Origin: Megalopta genalis
Taxonomy: Eukaryota > Arthropoda > Insecta > Hymenoptera > Halictidae
DNA: 64,000 nucleotides
Assembly: GCF_051020955.1 (NCBI RefSeq)
Contig: NC_135015.1
Span: 10,799,616-10,863,615, forward strand
Reading direction: 5' to 3'
In this document: piece by piece, positions 48,561-61,790 of the stretch
How the letters are laid out: each line of letters begins with the position of its first letter
Position numbering within the stretch: the stretch's first letter is position 1
Program-made: the position numbers and the translations under genes
The notes under the pieces: model-generated
What the model was told of the DNA's origin: nothing
Seen by the model: only the letters and a program-made list of their open reading frames with translations
The model's database searches: none

Positions 48561-48811
48561 TTAACCATTTGAGTCCCAGGGGTTATTCAGAAAACACGGT
48601 CGAAAAGTGGCGAACAGCGTGATAGCGCTTGTCTTAATTGATTGCGAAGAGAACCAAGCGGCGCGATAGCGCTCGTCAAGATTGACAAACAAAACAAAAA
48701 GAAAAAAAATGAGAAAAAGCAGAGTTATGCGATGTACGTGCGTCACTAAAGTTTGATCGCGACGCAAGATCTGAACAGCGCGATCGCGCTGCTTGGGACT
48801 CAAACGGTTAA
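48561..48811. mobile_element. TTAA-bounded MITE, 251 bp, with internal GCGATAGCGC repeats
   Basis: It opens TTAACCATTTGAGTCCCAGG and closes CTTGGGACTCAAACGGTTAA: a good inverted pair of about 19 bases with TTAA edges. Inside, AGCGTGATAGCGCTTGTC, GGCGCGATAGCGCTCGTC and AGCGCGATCGCGCTGCTT are three related blocks, each nearly palindromic. Confidence 0.88.
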
Positions 48812-50931
48812 TAAAATCCTAACACATTTCTTTTTCAAACAGAATATTTTATAATTATTTTCACCAAAAGACTTATACTCTTTTGCTCAATATTGTTACC
48901 TGTCTTCGATCTACAGACTAATACAAGTAAAAGTATTCGCGTCGATACGCAGCTTTCTTTACGATGAACAAGTTCTCTATTTGTGCAGACGATGTTAGCG
49001 AATCTTATACTTTAAACTCATGCGTGGTTCACGTTACGTTAATATTCGATATCGATCGAATAATTGATTTCCAATGAAATGCAAACGTATTGCACTGTTG
49101 TTAGAATAATTGACGCTAATAGGCTTTAGACAACGTGTCGCTGCAAATACAAACAATACGTTCGTACAATAAATGTGATCGTACTCTACACCAGAATCAC
49201 GTGGTTGTAATATTATACACGATATCGGAGTGTATGTTTACCGTATTCGGTACAGAATAATTATTGGATTGCGGTAATTTACGTAATGTAATCTAGTGGC
49301 AGGCTACTGGATTTCTATTCTTCTTTTGGTCTCACGTTTCCTCCACAGGTTACATGTACAACGAGTATAATATTTATTTTATTTGAAATATTCGTGCAGT
49401 TTTTCTATGATCTCATAATGCAAAGGGTTAGAACAGTGTAAAATTAAGCAAAACCTTATTCGCTTAGTTAATTATTATAGCTCAGTGCGGTTCAGATAAA
49501 TCTGAATTACTACCTGAAGAAATAGCTTCTCTGTTGATCTTACGCAGATCTTTACTACTAGTTTACTATGGATGATATATATAAATCTTTACTATTAGCC
49601 TACTGATCTATATGTCTGAGCTCATATAAACCTGTACTACTAGCTTCTTATCTGATATTATATAGAGCTTATTTTTATTATCAGTAACTGACCTTTCCTA
49701 CAGACTTTTCCACCTGATTCGTTGAAATCAACGTTAACTTTTTTATTTTATCGAACACAAACCGTTTAATGATTTGACTGCCACAAAATTAGAATTCAGA
49801 TGCAAGTGTCCCATCAGAGGATTCAACATTAAACTTGGTCATGTTGTCGATTATGCACGACGTGGCTCCCGGATCGCGAAGGTCTAAAATCAATCTTACT
49901 TAACTCATATAAAGTGAAATAAATCTGGCATGGCAGGAATTAATAAAATTTTTATGATTTACGAGCACGAGAGTTTTGAATGGCGTCTGCAAAAGTTTCT
50001 TGTCGGTTAGATGGAATGACGAAGTTTATGTCAGACATCACCGTAGATGGTTCGTGACGTTGCTGAATTTTAACACGAGGCGGGCCCGATCATTATTTCG
50101 CTGTCCAGGTTCGGGTGGTCCGGGCCGGAAACTTGCCCGTGAGTTTTAAGAGGTTCTAAGCGCCGATACGTGGTTATGACTAGTTTAGCTCTTAATCCTC
50201 TCCTCGTTATCTTGTCGCTGGTGCAGCTGTTGTCATGGGAATGAAGTACAATGGGAACGAACAGGAATCCTCCCGCGGGGAAACTTGTAGTCGATTGCAA
50301 ATGACCCTTCAGCGTACAAGCCCTTCAGCGGGCTTGACTTCGCTGTTATTTGAAACTGCGGTCGCGAAACACGACAGAATTTCTTCACCGTTATCATCCC
50401 CGGTTCCCCGCCTATCAATTCGCGTGGCGGTAAACTCGGGGAAATTTCTGAAAATAGAAGTGCATACCAACGAAATGAAACCCATTTTCAATTGTTGCTT
50501 GTATACATTCGCATTCTACGGTGGTCCGGAAAGCTTTTCGTGTCCGAGATTAAAATTTATTTTGTGCGCTCTCATTTCGCACGGACATTATTTCGCACAG
50601 AAACGGGGAATTTTCTGACCCAAAATTAAAAATATCTTCGCCGGACACGCAATGGTAACATTGAATTATTTAGACTCTCATTTCGAACAGGTATAATTAT
50701 TTTATGTAACGCAGAAGTGGAGAGGATGTTTCCCATGATTGTTCTTGTCAGCAAATGAAAACATTCGAGATACGCGCAACGTGGAAAGACAATGATTGTA
50801 ATTCTTTTTCTTTGGATTTCATGTCGCCTCGTCTGCAAGGTTTGGCGATAGGTTCTTTGGAATTGTGTGTTCAGTTTTTCTGTTATATTTTTTGGGTTTC
50901 CTTGGGTGCAGCTGGGTTTCCTTCAGATAGT
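48812..50931. other. No gene seen
   Basis: 49535-49680 has three decayed copies of a CTTTACTAYTAG-CTACTGAT-TATAT block. 50230-50620 is open on the plus strand for 127 codons but without a domain. Confidence 0.45.
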
Positions 50932-51180
50932 TTAACACGTTCCGTGCCACGTGTACCATCGATGGTACACGCTTGCATGTTTACTTAGTGAACTGAACAA
51001 ATTGTTTACAAGAAATTTAGAACCGAAGAATCAATTTCCACCGCAAGATTGGGCGTTGATAAGTTTTTGTTACGTTGTTATGTGTACGAGAATTAATAAT
51101 TGCACGTAATACATCAAGTTTTAGTAAAATATCAAAGTGTGAAGATTCGAGTAAAAAAAGCTCGGCACGGAACGTGTTAA
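50932..51180 (+). mobile_element. piggyBac-type MITE family A, copy 5
   Basis: 249 bp with perfect 17-base ends, intact palindrome and TTAA edges. It differs from copy 2 by AAGATTGGGC for AAGAATGGGC. Confidence 0.95.
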
Positions 51181-51621
51181 GGCAGAGCTGTTCAAACAGC
51201 TTGCCCGTACGGCCAGCGATTTTCAGATCAGGGCAAACACCGATCGGCGTTCTCTAGGCCCCACTTCCGAGGGCAACGATTTCCTTTTCTTAGCTTCTCG
51301 TAGGTTTCCCCACCAGTAAGAACGCGTTATTCGGTTGAAGACGGTGAAAGAGATCGACTGTAGGTTACGTCGAAATTGAATGAAATAGAATGAGCATCGC
51401 ACACGATCGGCATATAACAGCAATGCGTGCGAGTGAGAGAGGAAGGATGCCATGAAAACGTAAACACTTCGGTCTTCCTTTTCTCACGTCTCCACTCCGC
51501 TAAGACGCTTGCCCGTAGCTTTGCCCTAGCCCGCCGCGAGGTCAGGGTTAGGTTGGAGATGTTTTTGAGAGGATTTCATAGTTTCGTCTCTGTAAATTAA
51601 ATCTGTTGCATTCGCGTATAG

Positions 51622-51829
51622 CAGGGGTGTCAAACTCGCGGCCCGAGATGAACATTTTTGATGTCAAGTATCAGGACGTAAACAATAATTTAACTTTATA
51701 TATGTTTATTACAATGTATTAGTCAAAATAAAAATATTTGTTTCTATGAACATTGATTTTTTTTGCGGCCCACCTAAAGTTAAGCATTGTTTATTTGGCC
51801 CAAGTTAGCTTTTGAGTTTGACATCACTG
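51622..51829. mobile_element. hAT MITE with 8-bp target duplication
   Basis: The ends are CAGGGGTGTCAAACTC and GAGTTTGACATCACTG, an inverted 16-base pair with two mismatches. GCGTATAG stands on both sides (51614-51621, 51830-51837) as a perfect 8-base target duplication, the size made by hAT transposases. Inside, CGCGGCCCG near the left and GCGGCCCACC near the right recall a widespread animal hAT terminal pattern. It is non-coding, 208 bp. Confidence 0.95.
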
Positions 51830-52007
51830 GCGTATAGTAAAACGGGCCCTTGTTAACGATTGGTTGCAGGGGTTGCAGGTCGATGAGTCAGATGTTTTTA
51901 GCGGATATTTATGGATGATCCTTCAGTGTCCGTTTTTGAGTCTTGATAGAATTATCCTATCTTTTCCGGTAAGGTTTCGAAATCGAATTTTTTGAAAAAG
52001 TCCTGCG

Positions 52008-52084
52008 AAACTGAACTAAATGACTTGAATGTTTTTTTTTGGATGATAGAGGGTCTAGTCTACTAGACAATGACTGAAATGCTT
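52008..52084 (-). repeat. Dispersed repeat, copy 2 (of 12615)
   Basis: The reverse complement reads CATTGTCTAGTAGACTAG... and ATTCAAGTCATTTAGTTC, matching 12615-12692. No minisatellite lies next to this copy. Confidence 0.8.
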
Positions 52085-52739
52085 AATCGATCTCTGTTTA
52101 ATTCGTAATTATCTATGTAATATGTTCGAGTATGCTTATTTTAAGATATTTTTTAAGATTTATTTTAACATTACATATTTTGTTTAAGATTGTATGGTAT
52201 CTGTGAAATGCGCTTTCCAGTTCACTGTACGCCAGAATTAGATGTAATTTTTTCGATTAACCACGGTTATCTAGTGGAAATTCAAATAGTCGCAAAACAG
52301 GCGATATTCCCTCAGCAAATACGATTAAATCAGTTCAGCGACAGATTAATTATTCCGGCGAATTGAAAATTCGATCGTAAACGCTTGTTCGCGACATTGA
52401 TTTTATTAACGGGGACCACTATTGACACTCATTCGAAGATATTCCCGCAGCGGAGCGGAATACCGATGGAAAAAGAATCGATAGCCGTGTGAACTGTGAG
52501 TTAAACTTTTTCGTCGCTGGTTCCCAGCGCTGAAACTCCTTTGCATACATTATAGGCATCGCCGGAAAAATGCAGATTCCACCCAAAATACATTTTATCA
52601 TGGGCAAGCTTTCGTAGACTGTACATATTTCGCATTTGATGGACTTTTCTCGCTCGTTTAATTTTCAAAAAATTTTATCTTCTTATCGATCCCTCATTTC
52701 TACAGCTTACTCTGGCCTTTGATGTCAGATTGATACAAA

Positions 52740-52742
<3 letters not shown>
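52085..52742. other. No gene seen
   Basis: AT-rich at the left, moderate composition at 52380-52600; no domain, splice pair or transposon end. Confidence 0.45.

Positions 52743-52774
<32 letters not shown>
52743..52774. repeat. (GA)n microsatellite
   Basis: Sixteen uninterrupted GA units. Confidence 0.97.
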
Positions 52775-52777
<3 letters not shown>

Positions 52778-54593
52778 TAATATATATAAGATCAGATTAT
52801 AATATCAATGAGATTATATATTACAAATTAATAGGATTATTCACGTTGCTCAGAAATGATGAAACGATCTATAGCACAGATTGTTTCTCCAGTATTCGTG
52901 ATAATTGTGTCACAAGAGACAGACGAGGATTACGATCTTTATTTAATGCTCAATGGACATGATAACACTATGCCGTCTGCAGATCTTAGATGCGATTCTT
53001 TTGTTTGACGCCGACATAATAGCTTGGAAATTTTAAATTTTAAACAGAATTTCGAAGATGGTGGTAATATAAATTCCTAAAATTAAGATATGTCATCCAA
53101 GAATTTTCGTACTTAATTCTTAGTTAAATAAGCACAATGCTATAGTCAGTTTGCTGCCTTTTAACACCCAAGATATTATTATATTATATTATTTCAGTTT
53201 TTTAAAATGGCACCAAAGTGGCACCACCGGCATACGACAGATAATTTTTGTGTGGCACCAGCGTGGTGCCACCGGACGGTATAATGTTAATAATAACCTT
53301 CATAAACGTATAAAGTCGTGAACATACAATACGTAAGTTTGTACTTACTTCTGTATGTATATTTTATATTCTGTTTATACGAGAACGTTATCGAGTACGA
53401 TGGTAGAAAAACTGGTATAAGATAAGAAGAAGAAAAATTTTACTATCCACATTGTTCATTGAATCTGTTTATTATAAATTAGTTATAATAACAAACGAGT
53501 TGTAATCGTTAATCAGATTACTTTTTGTCTAATTCTGGCTGAGGTCGCAGGAGACCATTTCGACGATAGAAATATTGATAAAGTTTGTTAAATGAAAGTT
53601 CAACTTCGAAATATATATCCGGAAACGGCCATTTCGTTTGCAACAACCTAATAATATCTTGTAAATCCGATACACGCCGGCAGTTTGTGTGTCAGCGAAC
53701 CGTTTACGGGATCGAAATAACTAGCACGTTAGAACTAATCCGGCCAATCACTTAATCTGTTTCGGGGAAGTACGTTATCGGGTTCAGCGGATTGAAACGA
53801 AATGAAACGTAAATCTGGTTACGCCGGTGGCGGCCAATGTTAAAGTATAATCAGGATTAGCGGGCGAATTGAATTGGTTGCCGCCGCGATGGCGTGCTAT
53901 CGCATCGCGCGCGGGGCGCAACACGCAATTTATGGCAGACGGTGGAAGAAGACCAACAGGAGCACCGACCGGATATTATTTTTCCGGCGTGGAACAGAAA
54001 AACGGAAGTTGCCGGCCCCCGTGTCACGTTTAATTCGAGCTTGTTTCAGCCACGTATCATTTCCGTGTCACGTGCCGATGGCAACGCACGGGCCGTACGT
54101 GGGCGAAAATTTAAACAAGATAGAGCGGTCGAAACGGAACTAACTGTCGGCTGCAGAAAAATAAAGCGGCCAAGAGAAAGACGAGACGGAGAAGACAGAG
54201 ATGCGTAATGTAATCAAATTCGACAACCGGTCTCGACGTCGGCTAGGAAATTAACGAAGCTTTCTATAAGCGTGAAAATGGATTTGCATCGCGTCCGCTT
54301 GTTTTGCGTAACTAACTTCACCGACCACTTTATTTAACGTTTGCTCCACCCGCCCACATCCCGCTTCTGTTAACCGCCACCGCCAGTCTGTTGAATATTG
54401 ATTTTCCGTTTTCTGTTCTTCTAAGACGTATTTCACGGCAGCTACGCCACGATTTCGTGCTCGTTTTTCTATACCTTGCCCCGATCGCGTTCTTCATTGT
54501 ATCGACGGAATTTAAATCTATCAAAGCGAACTATTCGTAACGTGAATAAACTTATAAATAATAAATAATAGAAAATAGATAACTTATAAAATA
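52775..54593. other. No gene seen
   Basis: 53213-53277 holds repeated TGGCACCA and TGGTGCCACCGG blocks, with a 9-base stem GTGGCACCA/TGGTGCCAC. 53650-54260 is GC-rich with overlapping plus-strand frames but no domain. Otherwise AT-rich. Confidence 0.45.
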
Positions 54594-55226
54594 CAGGGTG
54601 CCCTAGATCGAAACCGATAAACTTTGCTAACATGTTCAGGTGATCGTACTAAGTAAAGAATGGTTATAGGGTAGTCAATTACTGCGCCTTTTGTTTATTT
54701 TCAAGCATAATTAATTTTATAAATCGGTGAAGGATCAGGCAGTTGCGGGAAGGCCTACATAACTTCAAACACATCTCTGTCATATTTTTCAAAAAGAATT
54801 TTTATTCGAACAGTCTTCTTTAATGTAAGTTTTTAAATGACTTATTATTATTATGACATTACTTTTCTTATGAAAGAATAAAATTGATTAATGTATATTA
54901 AATAAGAAATTTTTGTTGTGCACTGTTATTATGACTCTTTGTCAGTAATCGGAGGAGGATCACTGCAATTTGAGCACAGGATTCAGGGAGGAGGCACAGT
55001 AACTGATTTTTGTAAATCGTAGACACACAGTAACTGGCTCCAGAACTTCTTTACTTCCTCGTAATATTCAAAGAAGATTCGATATTTGTGTCATTGGAAA
55101 AATCGATAAAAGAAACTTTGAAATTGACTTTGAAGTTCTTAAGAAATGTCAATGAAATTGCTAAAGTTATTTTTAATAGCAAAAACTCCGGAAAACCATT
55201 CGCATGGCACAGTAATTGGCTTCTCC
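54594..55226. mobile_element. Transposon-end cluster including a family B element
   Basis: At 54594 TA|CAGGGTGCCCTAG is a CAGGGT-type end without a clear partner. From 54672 GTAGTCAATTACTGCGCCTT then TTCAAGCATAATTAATTTTA is a family B left end. ACACAGTAACTGGCTCC (55028-55044) and GGCACAGTAATTGGCTTCTCC-like sequence (55206-55226) are right ends. Which ends belong together is unclear. Confidence 0.5.
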
Positions 55227-57429
55227 AACCTATATACCACAGGTCGATTCGTTTCCGTTTCTGAAATATGGATGGAGACAGATACTGATAATTTGAATTG
55301 AAAATAGTTGGAAATAAATGGTTATTTATCTCCAAAAGTTAAGTATCTGCGGTCCATACTATTTTCCTTTCATAATCTCGTTAACGAAGACAAATCGACC
55401 TATAGTGTAAATAACAAGAATGATTTCCCGAACATGTTGGTTTGTACGTTGAATAAAAATTTGGAAAATTAAATAACAAGAAGTGTTCAATAAAAATCAC
55501 GTTCGCGACCGGCGAAGCAATATGACGTTGGAAAAAGGAATAAAAGCGCGATAAAAATAATATTGAAGCACTTTTACTATTATGAAGGAAGAAGGCGACG
55601 ATAGGCGTTATTGGAAAATTTCCCTGGAAATGTCTGGGAGTGATTGAACGCTTTCACCAATCAATCTTCACTTGCCTTATTTTACGCTTTGTAAAAAAGA
55701 ACCAAATATTTCTGCATTAATATTTTACTTATGCATTGAGATCCCTATCGTCGGACTTATATTTACCGTGAAAATGTTTTCTCTGTCGATTCGGAAATTC
55801 GTCGGAATTGCTCCCAATAGAAATCTGCTTGAATTGCTGCATATAAAAGGTATTGTCGAATAATTATTTATTCAGAATAATTTCGATTACACTAACTCTT
55901 TGGAAGTCAAAGAAAATTTATATTTATTGTGTACCTGCATTTACTTGATATTTAAATACGGATGACAAGAGAGCAGATTTTCACTTTCACTGAAAAGATC
56001 GGAACAACGTTCGTACTTAACCGGTCATAACTAAAAATTTGCAGTACGATTCCTGTTTCCGCCACAAATTTTGATTCTACAGAAAGATCTAGGATCCGAT
56101 GATCAAAATTTGATTCGCAAAACACAAAAGATTTAGAAACGCTGTGCAGTGAGCTGTCTATAAATATGAAAGTCAGAAAATTTGGCTACAATGAGTTTCG
56201 ACCATAAATCACCGTTTTCCAGATCACTGTGTGCCGCGCTGGGGCAAACGTTTAGTTTTGTCTATCCTCTACGGACTTTCAGAAAGGAATAGCAGCCACG
56301 CGACATCTTTGTTAGACGCCCAAAAATTCCGACCGGGTTCGTATTTTGCGCGATGACGTCAACGATCCTCGTTTCTGCTGAAATTGGCCGTAACCATGGT
56401 CTTTAAGGCGAATCTCCAGGACAGAAGATCAAGGAGGTGGAAAGGGGCATGGATGATGTCGGGTCGAGAAGCTACCACACGACCGGCGCGCGTCTTATCT
56501 CTAAGCTTTACACTCTATTACGTTTATTAAAAGCGCCAGTGGAAGAAAGTTTCACGGTCCAAGGTTCCGTGGTTAGAATAAAAATGAGATCGGCACGGAT
56601 CGCGTTTTACAGACCGTTTTGAACACCTTATGGTCCCGCTGATAGATCGAGAATGCAATTCAGGAACCTATTCCGTAACGCGTACCTCGCAGAGTGTCGC
56701 TGGAAATTGAACTTAAAGTGTAATCGTAGTCTCTATTACAGACTATGTAATAGATCATTTTCATATCCTCGTGCTCTACGATGTGTTCTCGATAGTTACA
56801 ATGCGCGTATGCTTGCGGCTGGGATTTTTATCCTGGTCTTCGTGAGATATGAAAATTTTATTCAGTTTTTATGACAATTTTTGTAGTTTTATATTTCATG
56901 CAATCATTTTTGTAGTGAATGCGTACAATTTTGTGATCTCTTTATTCTCAATTCTATCTCATTAAATTAATGCGTGCTGTATCACGTTAGCAAGTATGAA
57001 CATTTTACGAGAGTAATCGATATTTAAAATAGAGTGGCACAGTGAATGAACAGCTAAGCTGTATATTTGTAAAAATTATCATCCATAACAATTAGTTCAA
57101 ATAATCGAATGTATGAATGATCCAATGAATCTACAATCAATCTACGCAATTATTGCGATATGCAGTGTGTGAAAGTACTTTGATCTAGAAATATTTGACG
57201 ATAATAAAATTATATATATATATGTGTGCTTAATAAATCACGAGAATCGGATTCTATGTAAAAATATAGGTACATTTGTTTCTTCACATTTTATACAGAA
57301 GAATTTCCAGTAAAAGCTCGCAGTAGGCGATAACTTTTACGATAAATTGTGCGGTCGTTAAAGTGTTGAGATTTAAAGCCAAACGCATAGTGAAATATGG
57401 AAATATATTACATCTTTTGAAATGTGCTA
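55227..57429. other. No gene seen
   Basis: 56200-56650 is moderately GC-rich. No frame, splice pair or repeat end was recognised. Confidence 0.45.
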
Positions 57430-57493
57430 CGTTTTTTATTCCTATGGTTTTTTATTTCTATGGTTTTTTATTTCTATGGTTTTTTATTTCTAT
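57430..57493. repeat. Four-copy 16-bp tandem repeat
   Basis: The unit is GGTTTTTTATTTCTAT; the first copy has two changes and the other three are identical. Confidence 0.95.
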
Positions 57494-59169
57494 GGTCGTT
57501 CTAGAGTGATTTACTTAGAAAAGATACAGAGCTTTAGGAATTTTGAAAAATGAACTCGAACTGTCCTTATATCTAGGTAACGTTGTATCGGGTATCTTTT
57601 TACCAACAGAGGCACTAGTTCTGTAATCTTCGCAAGAAAAAACATAATTTTATTTTAATTTTGCTTAAAACGTCAGTAGTTTTTTGCTGAAAAATGTTCA
57701 CGCTTTGAACAGTTGTAACTCCGTGAAAGGCTGCCACAAAATCAAGTGGATAGTCTTCAACAATCATCCGACACCACACAGACCGAAAACACTCCATGTA
57801 CTATAACTAGTCTTCTAAATTAAAGTCGTTATTTCTGTTAAAAAGTGCAACAGTCAATACCCTTCACTACCAGCTCTGTTCCTTTAAGTGGGCACAGAGC
57901 ATCGCGAACCACATTGTCAAATTAGAGTCGGGAATTTACAACCCCCGTAGACCGAACAACGGTCGCAGTGTCGGTGCGCGAACAACAGGGTTAAATTTCA
58001 CCTACGCATTTTTGTCATCAACGCATAAAATCCGGGGTCTAATCGTACACGAAAGCAACACGACCGCAGTCGGCGACTTTCGTAGAATTTTCAAGATGAA
58101 TCCGGTCATTTCGCCGAGTTTCACGTTGGCCGCGTGTTTCGCGTTCCCCGGTGGCCAGGAGAACATAAACAGAGCCCCGCTACTTCAACTTTTCCGCAGC
58201 AACGTGGTGCGAGTTCCCGCGAATCCTGAGCCGGCGCTCGGTCCGGTGGCGAAGTTTCGCGATGTCAAATCCCGTCGCCGGTTAAGGACTTATTTCGTCA
58301 TAGTACCGCGGCCTCCGTTGTCTGCTGATTTAATTGCAGGCTCCGCCGGGGCTAACATATTCAACGATTTGTACGAACTCTAATCGTAGTTTAACCACCG
58401 CGAATGTTAAGCGACCGAACGCGCGAGAACCGGCTCTTCTGTTTCCGCCCGATAATTAAATTCAACGATTCGACGATCGCCGGGGAAACTCGAGGTCTCC
58501 GCTGCGAACGCCCGGCCGCGAAATCGTCGAGTTTCTTACGGCTTTTCGAGCGAAGTTTCCCGGCAGCCTCTGCACCCGTACTATGCACCGTTGTCACTAC
58601 ATCTCACGGAAAACTTTCCGCTCAGGATCAGAAGGATGGAAACGGTCGCACGGCTAGAACATCGACTTCGAGGAATAAGAATGTCGGCAAGGCCGTCGCG
58701 CCGACGAAGGGTCAGCGTCTCGTGTAAATTTCGTGGCGAAGTTTCCCGAGTTTCGTGCCACGGGCAAACATTCAGGGTCCAATTGTGACGCAGCGGTTGC
58801 GCAAGCAATAGTTCTAGGTGCACGCCACGGGGCGAGATTAAATTGAACAACGTACTCGAATTCTTCGGGCCAGCCGATCGCAGATCGCCGGGCAACATCG
58901 GCTTTCTGTCGATTCGTCGGATAGTTTGTGGTAGTCGCCTATGATCTCCTGCGAGAACGTTTAACCTGTCGGTTATTTCGATTTGGCGGTCGAATTGACG
59001 TACGGTTCCTTTCGGTGCTACTGTTGGTTAATATTGATCGATTTGGTACCGGTAGTCTGTGGTGTAATCTGTGTTTATCGTTGAATAATATACTTGGAGA
59101 CTTGTTAGATGGAAGTTCTAGTAAATAGCATAACATTGCTGTCTCTCAGCGTAATATTTTAACTGTTCA

Positions 59170-59171
<2 letters not shown>
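57494..59171. other. Non-coding, GC-rich island
   Basis: 57960-58900 is GC-rich, with frames up to 123 codons on both strands overlapping each other. None has a signal peptide, domain or supported splice sites. Confidence 0.4.

Positions 59172-59220
<49 letters not shown>
59172..59220. repeat. (TG)n microsatellite
   Basis: About 24 uninterrupted TG units. Confidence 0.97.
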
Positions 59221-59221
<1 letters not shown>

Positions 59222-60629
59222 GGACAGTTTATTTGAACAAAGAGCGTAGTCATGAAAAACTGTTGCAATTGTGTTGTTAAAATTGCTACAATTAAATAAG
59301 CATTACAAATTTATATGAAAGACGGGTCGGCTGAATCAAACAAATAGTTTTCCAGATAGAAAATATTAAACATGGCATTTAGGCGAGTGATTCTAACATT
59401 ATCAGTTCAGTAGAACGATGACTTTCGGATATACTATAATGACTCCAAGAAGCGATTAATTGCAAATTAATCGTTTAATAATTTCACAATTTAGCCCTAT
59501 CTCAGTTTAGTCGAAATTATCTATTGATCAATTTTTATTATAATATTCGAAATTAATATAACGTTTCAGTTCATAAAGTCGTCAAAAACAATGTCTGTAA
59601 AATATTTTAACAACGTCTGTAATATGATAAGGATATTATTTCTTTCTTTCATATTTATGCTTGCTGTAAGGTTGGTTCGGAATATTACTTTCATTAGAAA
59701 CATTTTTACAAATTACGTTTCAAATGTAATTTAATATTATTTAATGTTTCGAAAATAATTGAACATAATTTTAGACTAATCACGATGTTGCTATTAAATA
59801 CCTAACAATGAAGATTATTTTAGCATAGATTATTTTAGCATGATGACACCACATATGCATACGCTCTCCTTAGCAAACGCAAGTTCACGTGGCCCCAGAT
59901 TCTACTTAGCCGGTGTTTGACTATGTATTACCCTCTCTTGGAATGCTTATGTGTACAATCCTGTTCTACTCATGCAATATTCAGCTATATGCGCTGCCAA
60001 TATGTTGTTACATAGTTGCACTGATATCAGTCTGTACTTGATGGGTGACATATCTTCGCATACAATATACTGATCTGTTTACTTGTACTAATCGATTCTC
60101 AATTTTAACCCTCATTCTTGTTCTAAAAATTTCAACCATCATGACTCGAAAACTAAAATGACATTAGAAGAATTTAAGGATATTGTCACATTATTTTCAA
60201 CCCATTACGATTGTTGGAAAAGGAAAAGATACTTTCATTTAATTTAGATTTTATACAATAAACTTGGATAATTTGTTTTCTCATAAATATCCGCGATCTA
60301 GTGGTAAAATAAATCAAAGATAAACTATTGAAATTGAAACTGAACACAAAAATTCAAATAAATGATCGCTGCTTCGCTTTTTTCGTAATTTTAATACGTT
60401 TCACCAATACAATTAACATTGCGATATCTTACCTAGACCGATTTATTTTACTCAATATTGATCTTCATTCGTTCAATATTTTCTTAAGCTTTTCCACAAG
60501 CTTCACAGAAAGTTTTGCGAATTCAGTATCAAATAATTCAAATGACTTTTATGGTATTTGAAGAACTTCCGTCTTTTACATGTTAAATTTTAATAAATAA
60601 ATACTCAATCGAATTTAAATAAAAAGAAT
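59221..60629. other. No gene seen
   Basis: Mostly AT-rich. 59845-60075 has a different texture, with mixed composition and few CpG, and may be an unrecognised old insertion. Confidence 0.4.
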
Positions 60630-60707
60630 TAATATGTCTTATTCGATCAATATAAGTTTATTTATGCTTGAGCATAAACAAAAGGCTTGGCTACCCCGTA
60701 GACTCCA
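60630..60707. mobile_element. Family B right end, solo
   Basis: TAATATGTCTTATTCGATCA, then TTTATGCTTGAGCATAAACA, AAGGCTTGGCTACCCCGTAG and ACTCC follow the same order as 31296-31382. No left end was found. Confidence 0.6.
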
Positions 60708-61706
60708 CTACCCTACCAATTTCCGTCGCAGATGTGCATCTGATTTGGCATTAAGTTGTAGAAGTGCTCAATTCTCAGTTCATCTTCTCACAGATCGCAC
60801 AATTTCTAGCCCGAAAACCGAAGATCCTGTAGCGAAATCAATTTCGTTGCGGTTGTTCCCTAGAAAATGGAGTGCGGTTAAGGCGCTCGTGATTGAGGAA
60901 GCGTGAACCTGGAACGTTGTACAAGTAATCTCGTTCCGGTATCGTCTTTATCTATCTCCCGCGCTGATATTGTTCGTTCATTTCGATCGCCCTTCTCGTG
61001 TCGAAACGAAGTTCGGAAAATTCGCGCGGGTTTCCCAGCGTCCGTCGCGCCGCCCCCGCTTTCTCGAGGATCCTCGAGAAAGAAATCGAGTACAGGGACG
61101 CCCGTGTGACTAGCCTGGAATAAGGTGGAGAATAAATTCCTGACATCCGGTGTTCTCTACGGGTCGTTCCATTTCTCCGCGCGGTCATCCCCGTCCGTTC
61201 GTTCGCTCGCAAGACAACGAGATAAACGTGAAAATGTTCTCCAGGTGCACGAGATAAACCGGCGAAGTTCAACGATATTTTTCCGACGAAGGACCACCGA
61301 CATCACAAACAGGCACCGACGAACCAAACTAAATCGCACTAGAATAATTACACAGGAATTTTATTTTGAATTCCGTCCACCATTTGAGGCTGCCGAGATG
61401 CTCGCAATCTGCCGAGCGAATAAAGCAAGCCGGCTTACGTTCTCCGTGGGGAATTCGTTCGTTGCCTGTTAACGCGTTCGAAGAAATTGTTTCCTTTGCT
61501 GAGCTGGTTATCAATCCGCCGTGCAATCGAATCAGCTGATTCGAAAGAGACGCTTGTTAAAATGCTCGCAGAATTTTTGTCGTCAGAGTATCGAAATCTT
61601 TAGAATTCCATGAAGAATGCGGAGAATTTTACAAAGAAACTTCGAATCGTTTTAGAACAATTCAGTGCTTCGTTAAAGTTAACTAATACGAGGATCTCTT
61701 TTTCCA
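60708..61706. other. No gene seen, GC-rich island
   Basis: 60900-61450 is GC-rich with overlapping frames up to 115 codons, none recognisable. Confidence 0.4.
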
Positions 61707-61790
61707 GGGTAGTGAAATCAATTACTGTGCCTTTAGCTTGTTTTCAAGCATAATTAACATTACATTTGTCGAATACGATATATTAAAGTT
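61707..61790. mobile_element. Family B left end, solo
   Basis: AATCAATTACTGTGCCTTTA, CTTGTTTTCAAGCATAATTA and GTCGAATACGATATATTAAA are in the family order. No right end was seen. Confidence 0.6.

Noticed and set aside
31172..51257. Repeated short frames reading LCVRELIIARNTSS at several places
   Set aside because: They lie inside the family A MITE copies and recur only because the DNA repeats. There is no start, promoter or known protein.
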